Positions 27,714-36,700 of a stretch of 64,000 bases of DNA are shown here, in pieces (position 1 is the first letter of the stretch; each line of letters opens with the position of its first letter). Position numbers and translations under genes: made by a program. This DNA comes from Hyphomicrobiales bacterium (GTDB lineage: Bacteria; Pseudomonadota; Alphaproteobacteria; Rhizobiales; Rhizobiaceae): assembly GCA_900465675.1 (NCBI GenBank), contig UBJR01000017.1, positions 62,001 through 126,000 on the forward strand, written 5' to 3'. A model generated the notes under the pieces. That model was not told the origin of the DNA. It saw only the letters and a program-made list of their open reading frames with translations, and searched no databases.

Positions 27714-28967
27714 ATGAACACATCCTTCTACACCTGTGCCATCGCGAGCGTCACAGCCGCCGGTGTTGTTGTCCGGCCGTTTCGTCTGCCTGAGGCAATC
27801 TGGGCCGTTGGCGGAGCTTTGCTCATCCTTCTATCCGGCATCCTCAACCCTATGGAAGTCTGGGCCGGGGTGGCAAAGGGTACCGACGTCTATCTGTTTC
27901 TGATCGGCATGATGCTCCTATCCGAGCTTGCCCGGAAAGAAGGGCTGTTTGACTGGCTTGCAGCCATTGCCACGTCCTATGCAAGAGGATCGCCAACGCG
28001 GCTCTTCGCTCTTGTTTATGGTGTCGGCATTCTCGTCACCGCATTCCTGTCCAACGACGCGACGGCTGTTGTTCTCACGCCCGCTGTCTACGCCGCATGC
28101 CGCGCGGCAAAGGTCAGGGATCCGTTACCTTACCTGCTGATCTGTGCCTTTGTTGCCAATGCCGCAAGTTTCGTCTTGCCGATATCCAATCCTGCAAATC
28201 TCGTGATTTTCGCAGGCGGCGAGATTCCATCGCTGTCTCGCTGGATGAGTACCTTTGTGCTGCCATCCATCTCTTCTATCGTCGTGACTTATTTGACGCT
28301 CTATTGGTCGCAACGCCAGACGCTCGTCGTTGACACCGTGGACACCGCGATCGCGCATCCGCATCTCGGCATCTCTGCGCAGCTTGCCGGAGCCGGGCTG
28401 GTCGTGACCGCTGCCGTTCTCCTGTGGGCCTCAGCGATGCATGTCAGTCTTGGCCTGCCTACGTTTCTCGCCGGCACGATAACGACGCTGGCCGTGCTCG
28501 CCGTTATCCGGCAAAACCCAATCAACGTCTTGCGCGATGTCAGTTGGGGCGTCATCCCTTTGGTCGGCGGATTGTTCGTCGTCGTCGAGGCGATAAATCA
28601 AACGGGCGTCGCAACCATACTTGCGGACCATCTCAGGACGCTCGGCGCACATTCCGAAGCGCAAGCAACCGCAGTTGCAGGGACCGGTGTCGCCCTGCTT
28701 TCGAATCTCATCAATAATCTGCCCGCCGGTCTTTTCGCCGGAAGCGCGGTCCAGGCTGCGGAGGTCTCCGATCGCATCGCTGGCGCGGTGCTGATCGGCG
28801 TGGATCTCGGCCCAAACCTTTCGGTGACTGGTTCCCTTGCGACAATCCTTTGGCTGACGTCATTGCGCCGGGAGGGCATCGAAGTCAGCGCGCTATCGTT
28901 TCTGAAAATTGGCGGCGTCGTGATGTTCCCCGCACTGTTGTTGTCGCTTGCCGTTCTCTTGGCCTGA
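27714..28967 (+). CDS. ArsB/NhaD-type (ion transporter superfamily) membrane transporter
   Basis: A 417-residue polytopic protein with about eleven helices. The family signatures are DVYLFLIGMMLLSELARKEG, TAFLSNDATAVVLTPAVY and NAASFVLPISNPANLVIFA in the first half, and LLSNLINNLPAGLFAGSA in the second. These match the arsenite carrier ArsB and related SLC13-fold exchangers. No arsenate reductase or ArsR regulator is nearby, so arsenite export is plausible but unproven. Linkage to the RND genes suggests a combined resistance operon. GGGGA lies before the ATG. Confidence 0.82.
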   Translation: MNTSFYTCAIASVTAAGVVVRPFRLPEAIWAVGGALLILLSGILNPMEVWAGVAKGTDVYLFLIGMMLLSELARKEGLFDWLAAIATSYARGSPTRLFALVYGVGILVTAFLSNDATAVVLTPAVYAACRAAKVRDPLPYLLICAFVANAASFVLPISNPANLVIFAGGEIPSLSRWMSTFVLPSISSIVVTYLTLYWSQRQTLVVDTVDTAIAHPHLGISAQLAGAGLVVTAAVLLWASAMHVSLGLPTFLAGTITTLAVLAVIRQNPINVLRDVSWGVIPLVGGLFVVVEAINQTGVATILADHLRTLGAHSEAQATAVAGTGVALLSNLINNLPAGLFAGSAVQAAEVSDRIAGAVLIGVDLGPNLSVTGSLATILWLTSLRREGIEVSALSFLKIGGVVMFPALLLSLAVLLA

Positions 28968-29133
28968 TCGAGAGGGGTCCCATCAACACCGTGCTGCAGT
29001 CGCATCTCTGAAAAAAATTTATGTTCAGGGATACTTGAAGAATGAATTCTCCGCTGGTCGCCAATCTTCAACCGATGCCGGAACATTTGGTCACCGATTT
29101 GATTATCCCTGCTCCACAAAGGAGGAAATAATC

Positions 29134-29433
29134 ATGGATCATACAAACCACGTACGGCTGACGGCATCCGAGTTGACGCCCGCCGTTCTCGAAGGTGCCA
29201 CGATCTACGGCGTCGATGATCATAAGGTCGGCAAGATCGATCATATCCATGCTGCTGGCGGCGCCGGCGGATCCGCAGTGATCGATGTTGGCGGGTTCCT
29301 CGGCATTGGCGCCAAGCCGGTCGCAGTTCCGATTTCGGACCTCGAGTTTATGCGTGACGAGGACGGCGATGTTCACGCCGTCACCAGTTGGACCAAGGAT
29401 CAGCTCAAGCAAATGCCTGAGCACCGAGACTGA
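29134..29433 (+). CDS. PRC-barrel domain protein, 99 aa
   Basis: The single PRC-barrel domain is visible as GATIYGVDDHKVGKIDHIHA, then AVIDVGGFLGIGAKPVAVPI and LEFMRDEDGDVHAVTSWTKD. Small free-standing PRC-barrel proteins of this kind are frequent stress-induced proteins in rhizobia and related soil bacteria. Their binding partners are unknown. A near-ideal ribosome binding site (AAAGGAGG) lies before the ATG at 29134. The frame is open further upstream but without protein-like composition. It has its own 165-base leader and is probably a single-gene unit. Confidence 0.85.
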   Translation: MDHTNHVRLTASELTPAVLEGATIYGVDDHKVGKIDHIHAAGGAGGSAVIDVGGFLGIGAKPVAVPISDLEFMRDEDGDVHAVTSWTKDQLKQMPEHRD

Positions 29434-29609
29434 GATCGTCTCGAACTGTTCTCCAGCACCGCAATTGGCGGTGCTGGAGAGATCGCACCCGATCTACAGT
29501 ATCTCGGTCCATGCTCGACAGTTCGGCGACTAGCCTCCAGCTTAGTGAGTTTGTATTTTCTTAACCGGCAAGTGACGGAGGTAGGCGCGAACGGTACGTC
29601 GACTGGGTC

Positions 29610-29912
29610 TTATAGGCCGGGCGGGAGCCTGCCCCTATTGACAACTCTATAGCCAAGGAACCGCAAACCACGGACAAGCGACAGTGGTCCCTCTTTTTCA
29701 TCCACTCTAATCTCTCCGACACCGTCCCAGTGTCGGCGCTGCCAGCTTTTGAACAAGGTCTCGAACGCTGCATAGTCAGCATCGGACATGGGAAATGGCT
29801 CCGGAAAATGCGCGACATAAATTTCGCCGGCGTTCAATGGTTCCCATTCGATGACTATCGCTCTCAACGCGTTAATTTCCCGATTTTTGGTTAGGCGGCT
29901 AGCCAAGCTCAC
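29610..29912 (-). CDS. Hypothetical protein, 100 aa
   Basis: I do not recognise this family. The start is GTG with GGAAG 7 bases upstream. Composition is protein-like and soluble, with an acidic central part (HFPEPFPMSDADYAAFETLFKSW) and a more basic C-terminus (SLVRGLRFLGYRVVNRGRL). It has no signal peptide or helix suited to a membrane. It is an isolated leftward gene, with no partner visible. Confidence 0.5.
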   Translation of the reverse strand: MSLASRLTKNREINALRAIVIEWEPLNAGEIYVAHFPEPFPMSDADYAAFETLFKSWQRRHWDGVGEIRVDEKEGPLSLVRGLRFLGYRVVNRGRLPPGL

Positions 29913-30344
29913 GCCGCAGATCTTCCAGAATCGGCCGCTCCCCGCTCAAGTTTGCACTTTGTCCTCTCGAGCGAATCCACCCGGTTAACTTCTGGAAAAC
30001 TAGCCATCGTCCGAGACTTGTGTGGCTAACCAATCTCGCACTTTACACTGTCTATATAGCAAGCTCGAGGGGCCAGTCTGCCTCGATCGTCCACGCCACT
30101 GCGCTTGGCGCCTGGTTGCAGGTACCCGCCGAGCCAGGCGAAATCCCCCTTGATCGCTATGCCTCTACGGCCCTCCGAAACGGCGGCCTTAAGGCCTGCT
30201 TCGGCAATGCCTCTGCGGATCGGCCATGCCCTCTTTCGCAACGCGTCCAAAAGGGGCCAGCGGGATTAGCACGCCTCACCTGAGGTTCTTGATCTGCGGT
30301 GCGATATGAGGACCCCCCGCTCCGTACCGCCATCGTCGTCACGA
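29913..30344. other. Intergenic stretch, nothing recognised
   Basis: Open frames exist on both strands (for example 30026-30250 on the minus strand) but lack ribosome binding sites and recognisable motifs. No hairpin or repeat stands out. Confidence 0.4.
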
Positions 30345-30827
30345 CTACTTTTGGCAGAGTTTGGACACGTTGCGTTGGAGACCCCGAAGCAGCGCTTGAG
30401 CGATTTCATCTTTTAAACCTTGGACGATATCGCCGAACGGGCCACTGGTGCGGATGATCTCGAACGAGCTTTCCGTGGTTTTGCAGGAAGATAGATCGAA
30501 ATGCAGGCTGACATCAGCTGTTGCCGAAAACCCGCCTTGCACCAAAGTATTGTCTGATGTCTTGCAAGCCAAGGTTCCCCGGGCTTTTGCCTCGGCAAGG
30601 TCACCATTCACGGACACGTCGAGCCTCTCGATCTTCACATAATCTAGCTTGTCGACGCCAACTTCAACGCTGATGCCAAAGCTCGATGCGTTTACCTTAA
30701 GCGCCCGGCACGGCTGTGCGTCACCGATCGCTCGCTCCAGCACATTCTCTGCTGCGGCAGGACGCTGTGCAACCATCAGCGCTATTGCTGTAAACACTGC
30801 AAAGGCGCCCACCCATCCTGGCATCAT
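30345..30827 (-). CDS. Secreted periplasmic hypothetical protein, 160 aa
   Basis: An N-terminal signal peptide (hydrophobic about residues 5-20, cleavage after RPAAA) precedes a mature domain of about 135 residues rich in beta-forming stretches. Two or three cysteines (PCRAL, LACKTSD, SSCKTTE, SKLCQK) could form disulfides in the periplasm. GGAAGG lies just before the ATG. The family is not recognised. It lies downstream of the 83-residue gene on the same strand, with 45 bases between, and the two may be co-transcribed. Confidence 0.65.
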   Translation of the reverse strand: MMPGWVGAFAVFTAIALMVAQRPAAAENVLERAIGDAQPCRALKVNASSFGISVEVGVDKLDYVKIERLDVSVNGDLAEAKARGTLACKTSDNTLVQGGFSATADVSLHFDLSSCKTTESSFEIIRTSGPFGDIVQGLKDEIAQALLRGLQRNVSKLCQK

Positions 30828-30872
30828 TCTTTACCTTCCGCGAGGCTCGAGCCGTGAAACCCGACCCGTGAG

Positions 30873-31124
30873 TTAATGGCTGCTGTAGAGTTCGGAGCGG
30901 AAATCCTCATCCGCTCTTTCGGGGAACAAGTGCCGCCGGGTCTGCCGCAGGCCGTCAGCTTGGCGTCGATGCTTCTCGACCACGTGATTTGTCACGTCAA
31001 TAAGCGGGCCGCCATCTCGCTCAGCAATGCGGACCGTGCCTCCTTGAGAAAGAAAATCGCAAAACGCCTCGACCGATCTGAGGTGGGCCGTGAGCTCGAC
31101 GTATCGGTGATCGTATTCTTTCAT
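30873..31124 (-). CDS. Hypothetical protein, 83 aa
   Basis: Start ATG with a strong GGAGGATGTC leader. The sequence is polar and helical (YVELTAHLRSVEAFCDFLSQGG) with a His/Arg-rich second half. It has no membrane segment or signal. The family is not recognised. It probably precedes the secreted protein gene in one transcript. Confidence 0.55.
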   Translation of the reverse strand: MKEYDHRYVELTAHLRSVEAFCDFLSQGGTVRIAERDGGPLIDVTNHVVEKHRRQADGLRQTRRHLFPERADEDFRSELYSSH

Positions 31125-31509
31125 GACATCCTCCAGCGGAAAAGATCACAAGAGACTTCGGCGAGAAAATGGCTGCGCGCTGAGATTTGCGGTTAGGGGT
31201 TATCCAGCCGTTCAACCGTCTATGCATCAGCCCTCGAACTTCCACCCGACTGGCTGCCAGCAACTGGAGGAGCTATCCAGCGTGATTGGCAGGTCGCGTA
31301 CTTGCTTGCAAGCGCCGATTTAGACCATTCCGATTCCGTCGAAGTGATCGTGTGACGCCGGATGCGTTGGGAGCGGGTGCTCCTTGTGTAATCATCAGTT
31401 CTCTCTAGGCAGATGCTGGAGATTGGGCATGCGAGTCTCCATCCCAGCCGGGCTCTACGGTGATTGCCGCCGCCTCTCACAAAATCTTTATGGCAGTTCC
31501 TTGGGCTCG
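31125..31509. other. Intergenic stretch, no gene seen
   Basis: About 385 bases between the 83-residue gene and the decayed PIN-domain toxin. No intact frame with a ribosome binding site and no strong hairpin are present. Confidence 0.4.
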
Positions 31510-31776
31510 TCACGAACCGACAAATACCGTTCCCTGATCCTGAATGTTACGCGCCACAACTGCTAATCCGTGAACGAGCGCGGTGGCGACCGCGATCGCA
31601 TCAGCTTCGTTGGGGCGATCAGGAATATGTAAGTGGGCCTACCGCTTAGGGATAGCGCCATCGATCGTTATAACTCGCTCTGAAAACTCCGGCCGAACGC
31701 GGCTATCCATCCATGCTCGCAAGTGCGGTCCCAGTGCGCAGTCTCGGGGTGGCATGCAGAGTATTCCACGCTCAAG
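31510..31776 (-). pseudogene. Remnant of a VapC/FitB-type PIN-domain toxin gene
   Basis: One minus-strand frame reads LERGILCMPPRDCALGPHLR, WMDSRVRPEFSERVITIDG, AIPKR, a TAG stop, then AHLHIPDRPNEADAIAVATA and LVHGLAVVARNIQD. This is the C-terminal two-thirds of a PIN toxin: the D-A-x-I-A-A-T-A block and the V-V-x-R-N segment are the family hallmarks. The stop replaces the tryptophan usually found after A-K-R (TGG to TAG). The N-terminus with the first catalytic Asp is missing, the extreme C-terminus is altered, and no antitoxin gene lies upstream. The gene is dead. Confidence 0.72.
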
Positions 31777-31848
31777 TTATAACATAATTTAATAGATTAT
31801 TAATTCCCACCGGTTTGCTCAATGCCAATGCTCATACTCTGACGCGCT

Positions 31849-32247
31849 TCAGAAAGCCCGTTTTCGCACTCCGCCTACCCTGCAATCAAGGATTGCCGTC
31901 ATGTCGCCAACCATCGAGACAATGGTTTCCAGCCGATAGGGTTTTGCGATGAAGGTTGCTCCGCCAGGCAACTCGTCAGGGCGCAGGCAATGACCTCCTG
32001 AAGCGATGATCACTGGAACGGGCATGCTGGTCAACGAGATCATCCCGGCCAGATCGAGCCCGCTCAGTCCACCGGGCATATCAATGTCCGTAACGACGGC
32101 GTCGATCTTGCGCCGAGCGAGAGCCGCGATTGCCTCAAGGACATTTTCGGCTTCGACAACGTCGTAACCCTCATCCCTAAGGGTGTCTGCCAACATCATC
32201 CTGATGAGAAATTCGTCTTCAACGATGAGAACTGTGCGCTGATACAT
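31849..32247 (-). CDS. Single-domain response regulator (CheY-like receiver)
   Basis: A 132-residue protein made of one receiver domain only. Acidic pocket residues are E10 and D11 (VLIVEDEF), the phospho-acceptor is D54 (VVTDIDMPGG), and the conserved Lys is K102 (FIAKPYR). This subgroup, with IDMPGGLSGLDLA and a short C-terminus, is expanded in rhizobia and acts downstream of HWE-family kinases. One such kinase lies at 51994. A frameshifted paralogue lies at 40322. The gene stands alone on the minus strand; no output domain is present. Confidence 0.88.
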   Translation of the reverse strand: MYQRTVLIVEDEFLIRMMLADTLRDEGYDVVEAENVLEAIAALARRKIDAVVTDIDMPGGLSGLDLAGMISLTSMPVPVIIASGGHCLRPDELPGGATFIAKPYRLETIVSMVGDMTAILDCRVGGVRKRAF

Positions 32248-32425
32248 GTCAGTTTCGCTCCGTGGTCACGAGATGAACTCGCAGCGACCCGAATAGATCG
32301 TCTTTCAGACAGGAGTATTCGCAGACATATTTAATAAAATACGAATGAACCACGGCTCTATGCCGCGAACCAGATGCCGGAACGTTTATTGTCTGGTTGG
32401 TCAGCCTCGGTTGCTTCCAGAAACC

Positions 32426-32962
32426 TCATCGGCTGTTCAATATGCGGTCTAGTTCCTTCAACCGGGATAAAAGCAGCCCGGCTTCGGAGGCGAAGGCGGG
32501 CCAACGGCCCACGGTTGCTCGAAGCTCGTTGATGATCTCGTTCGCAATTCGTGCTGGTATCGAAGCTGCCTTGGCGATCAGCAGCGGCATGGCTAGAATG
32601 TCGGGCGCATATTCGAAATTGCTTCGCCTCTCGGTGCCGCTTCACGCCAAGGTACCGAGCTTGCGCGACCGCCCCTCCAGATCAATCATCACAGCCATTT
32701 GTTGACAGGTTCGAATTTGACGATTGCGCACCCTTTTCCTCAGTGGCCGGTCGATGACGTCATCAATGGTTGTGGGCGCCTGCGGGGGGGACAACTGGCC
32801 GAATTCGACTTCGGCACGAAGCACGAAAGCAATCTTGACCAGGGCTTCGATCGAGATCTCGCCAGCTTCCTCGAAAAGGCGCAGCGAACTATAGGATAAG
32901 CCTGCTTTGGCAGCGAGATCGCGCTGCGTCGAACCTAGGACGAGAGCGGCCTCAACGATCAT
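32426..32962 (-). pseudogene. Remnant of a HipB/HipA-like regulator-toxin pair
   Basis: The frame begins with a Cro/C1-type helix-turn-helix (VLGSTQRDLAAKAGLSYSSL and RLFEEAGEISIEALVKIA). After RPLRKRVRNR it runs into MIDLEGRSRKLGTLA and then a TGA at 32642. Beyond that stop the same frame continues to 32426 with NFEYAPDILAMPLLIAKAAS, IPARIANEIINELRATVGRW and PAFASEAG. The last parts resemble the first and last residues of a HipA kinase toxin with the catalytic middle deleted. I read this as an antitoxin fused to a gutted toxin. The helix-turn-helix part is clear, and the HipA assignment is moderately sure. Confidence 0.6.
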
Positions 32963-33111
32963 AGCGTGATGGAGCGGTATGGTCCTTCGATAGCGACGGC
33001 CATGGCCGATTTTTGGCCTACCATTGAACGGATGGTACGGGACCACTTCAGGAGACGCAGGTCACATTCGGCTTTAAGCAGTACGCTGCGGGACCGTCAT
33101 GCGCAGACATA

Positions 33112-33651
33112 TCAGGCCGCGATAAGCAACATCACATAGGCGACTACAGTCACCATCAGTCCGCGGAAGGCGAGCGTCACGCAGCGGTACTTGCCGCGAG
33201 CGATCGCCGAGAGAATATCAGCGTTGTCGAGATACTCGGCAAAGAGGTAACGCTGGTCGTGGCGCGCAGCCGCTTCCCAGAAAAGCTGCCGGTGCTTGCC
33301 CCAGCTTCCCCAGAACATCGAAGTCGACTTGTTCACGTGACGAGGCAACACGACGAGTATCGCCGATAGAATCGAGAAGACCGATGCCGCAGCCAGAAGC
33401 CCGGAGAACAGCAGTGTCTTTGGATCGCCACCGACATAGCGCGTCCATGTAAAGACGGCCCTGACATCCCCCGAGCTAACGAGGAACGCAAGCATGAAGG
33501 TGAAGATGTAAGCCGCCTTTTGATCAGATATCTTGATCTGGTCGTAGAAGATATCGTTTATCTTCTTGATTTGATCGAAATATTCCGATCCTATGACATT
33601 CGTCGAAGGAAAACTTTCCATCAACTCAGTAGCACCTTCAAGATCGCTCAC
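33112..33651 (-). CDS. Pycsar-effector-like membrane protein (PycTM / DUF5706 family)
   Basis: A 179-residue protein with the PycTM pattern. A short cytoplasmic start leads to IYDQIK-like and ISDQKAAYIFTFMLAFLVSS, the conserved D-x-K-A entry into the first helix. A second helix follows (LLAAASVFSILSAILVVLPR), then a cytoplasmic segment with FWGSWGKHRQLFWEAAARHD and NADILSAIARGKYRCV, and a last C-terminal helix. In Pycsar defence, PycTM opens or disrupts the membrane when cyclic pyrimidine nucleotides bind. Rhizobia carry many members, and defence is proven for few. The GTG start has GGAG 8 bases upstream. The frame extends to 33933, but that part is antisense to the divergent FecR gene and is rejected. 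Confidence 0.72.
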   Translation of the reverse strand: MSDLEGATELMESFPSTNVIGSEYFDQIKKINDIFYDQIKISDQKAAYIFTFMLAFLVSSGDVRAVFTWTRYVGGDPKTLLFSGLLAAASVFSILSAILVVLPRHVNKSTSMFWGSWGKHRQLFWEAAARHDQRYLFAEYLDNADILSAIARGKYRCVTLAFRGLMVTVVAYVMLLIAA

Positions 33652-33763
33652 CCAAACATCTCCACCGTCAAGTGTCTCCCTGATATTACACTTAGCCGCC
33701 AAAGCAAGATGAGCGGTACAACTTCTATTGACTTTTCGCGACGGCGAGGACAAACGCTTTGCT

Positions 33764-36700
33764 ATGAGGGGTAGCTTTACACATTCCATGTCCGCCATGA
33801 TGGTGTTGACGGTGGCCGCATCCGTTGCTGCGCTGCCGGCCGGTGCCGAGCCGCTGTCTCGTGCTGAGCCGGCTGCCGGATCGGTGATCGACCGGAAGAT
33901 GGGCGAGGAAGTCCGCTTCGTCGATCTTTCCAACTGGCAGGATGTCGATCTTCACCAGGATCTGCTTGGCGGCGACGTGCTGCGCACCAATGCGACCGGC
34001 CAGCTTGCTATACTGTTCGCAGATCGCACCCAGGTGCGCCTAGGCCGCAACTCGGCGCTCCAGGTAAAGCAGATGGCCCGGCAGGGCGACACCGTTCTCA
34101 ACCTGCAATCCGGAACCATGTGGGCCCGCGCCCAGCGCGGCGGCACGGGGTTGACGGTGGAAACGCCGGCGGCGGCCGCCGCCATCCGCGGCACCGACTG
34201 GACATTGACGGTCAAGGGCGACCAGACTTCGCTGATCGTGCTCGAGGGCCAGGTCGAGCTGAAGAACGACTATGGCAGCGTGCAGGTAGCCGAAGGCGAA
34301 GGCGCGGTGGCGACGATTGGCCAAGCGCCACGCAAGCTCGTCATCGTCACGCCTGACGATCGCGAGCAGATGCTGTTCTACCTGACGCTGCGCAGCGGCT
34401 TCACCTTCATGCCGGCCTCCCCCCTGCCGGTGCAAACGATGCGCCGCGAACGCAGCCGTATCGAGGACAAGGCCGAGGAGGCGCGAAACGCCGAAGACTG
34501 GCTGACGCTGGCGGAAATACAGATATCGCTCGACGGCCGGCAGAAGGCGCTGAACTCGCTTGCGAGAGCGCGTGCCTTACGCTTGTCCGCAACACAACGC
34601 GCCCGTGCCGATCTCATTGAGGCGCTGATTGCAGGCGCCGAAAAGCGCTACAGCGAGGCGGCGAAACTGTTCGTGAGAGCCGAACGCGGCCTCGATCCGC
34701 TCCGCCGCAGCATCGCCGCCTATGGCGGCTACTACGCCCGCTCGCTGCAGGATCCATCCCGCAACGAACATCCACCGGCCAATGTCACCGGCCCCTACGC
34801 CGCCGTGATGAAAGCCTATACGGCAGGCTTCCTGGAAGATATTCCGGCTGCGATCGCAACGATGAAGGCGGCCGAAGCGCGCTATCCCGATGACTCGACG
34901 CTCCCTGCCCTGCGCGCGCAGCTGGCGCTGCTGATCAACGATCGCGTCCAGATGCAGGAGGCGATCGACAGGTCGCTTTCGATCGACCCGGACGATCCGA
35001 ATGCGCTGCAGGCCCGCGCCCGCATGCGCGCCGATTATCAGGGCGATCTCGAGGGAGCACTGAGCGATCTGAATGCCGCGCTCAAGGTGGCCCCCGGCTC
35101 CTCCATGGCCTGGAACGACCTCGGCCTGCTGCAGAATGCCCGTGGTGCAGCGCGCGAAGCCGAAGCGGCGCTGAAACATGCCATCGAACTCGACCGCGAC
35201 GATCCGATCGGCCACGCCAATCTAGCGATCCTTTATCTCGACCAGTCGCGGATGAAGGAAGCAAAGCGCGAAATCGATCTGGCGCTCGCCGCCGACCCGG
35301 CTTTCGACATCGCCCTCCTGGCCCGCGGCCGCTACTATCTGCAGATGGGCGCGATGGACAAGGCGATCGACGACCTGCTGGCCTCCTCGACCGCCAATCC
35401 GGCGCATTCCCAGGCGCAGCTCGTGCTCGCTGCCGGTCACTACGAAAAGGGCGACCGTGTTCTATCCGAACAAGCGCTCGACAATGCCGACAGACTGGAC
35501 AGGAACGACCCGGTCATTTCCTCCTTCCGCACAGCCGTTGCCATCGACGACTACGACTCCGATGGCGCGCTGGACTACGCCCAGGAGTTCCTGCGGCGGT
35601 CGAAGGCGCGCGGCGGCCATTACGGCTCGCTCGGCGCCAATCAGGATGCCGGCTCAACGCTCAATAACGCCTTCCGCCTGCGCGGATTGAATGCTTGGGG
35701 CCGATATTACGGCGACGCGGTCTTCGATCCCTTCGCCGGCAGCGGCTACGTTGACCAGTCTATCCGCGGCAATATTCGCCCCTTCGCCACTAACGAGATC
35801 TTCGACGACGAGATCGATCTCTACAAGCTGAACTCCAACAGCTTTTCGGCGCTCTTGCAGGGCCTGCTTCTTGACCCGCACATGCTGTCCGGCCGCTCGC
35901 GCTCGGCCAATCTACTACGCCGACCGTTCCTCGAAGGCTCGATCGGCGGCGGCGTGATCAACTCCTCCGGTGAAACCAAGCCGATCGGCGAGGCTGAACT
36001 GCAGGGCTTTGCCAACGAGCCGTTCCCGGTCAGCGGCTATCTGAACCTGAAATGGGAACAGACGCCTTACGGCGGTGACTATGGTTCATTCCTGACAACC
36101 CCTTTCGCTAGCCCCGGCAGCCTTGATGGGGATATCCGCAGCCTTTCCGGCAACGGCTATCTTACGGCAACGCCAAATCCGGACGACCGGTTCGTGCTTT
36201 ACGCCAACCACTCCGACAGCAAGCTTGACCAGGCAATCGACTTTCCGGCTGCGGGCTATAACGAGAGCGGTGATATCGATACGAAATCCACAGCCGCGGG
36301 TATCGGCTGGAGCCATACGTTCGGCTATCGCAACGTCGTCAATGCCGCATTCTTCTACACCAGCACCGAGCAAAACGTAGAGCAGGAAGTCATCGCCCCA
36401 CCGCCGCGCATCGCAGACAGTCTGCAGCGCAATTACGTCGCAGCAATCAACCATCTTTACGGCGTCGATGATCTGACCTGGCGCTACGGCATAGAGGGCG
36501 GGTTCGTCGATATTAAAGCCGACGATTCGCTGCTTGGGACATCGGTCGACGAGCGGATAGGAATCGGCAGAGCCTACGTCGATCTGCTTCACGACATCAC
36601 ACCAAACCTAAAGGCGGAATACGCACTCTTCGGAACGGCCATAGACGGCGGCTCGACGGATGTGAAGCGGCTTGAGCCACGCCTGGGCATTGCCTGGGCG

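Noticed and set aside
33652-33933. N-terminal extension of the PycTM-like protein
   Set aside because: The extra 94 codons are antisense to the signal peptide region of the FecR-barrel gene and are not protein-like. A GTG with GGAG upstream at 33651 gives a normal-length protein.
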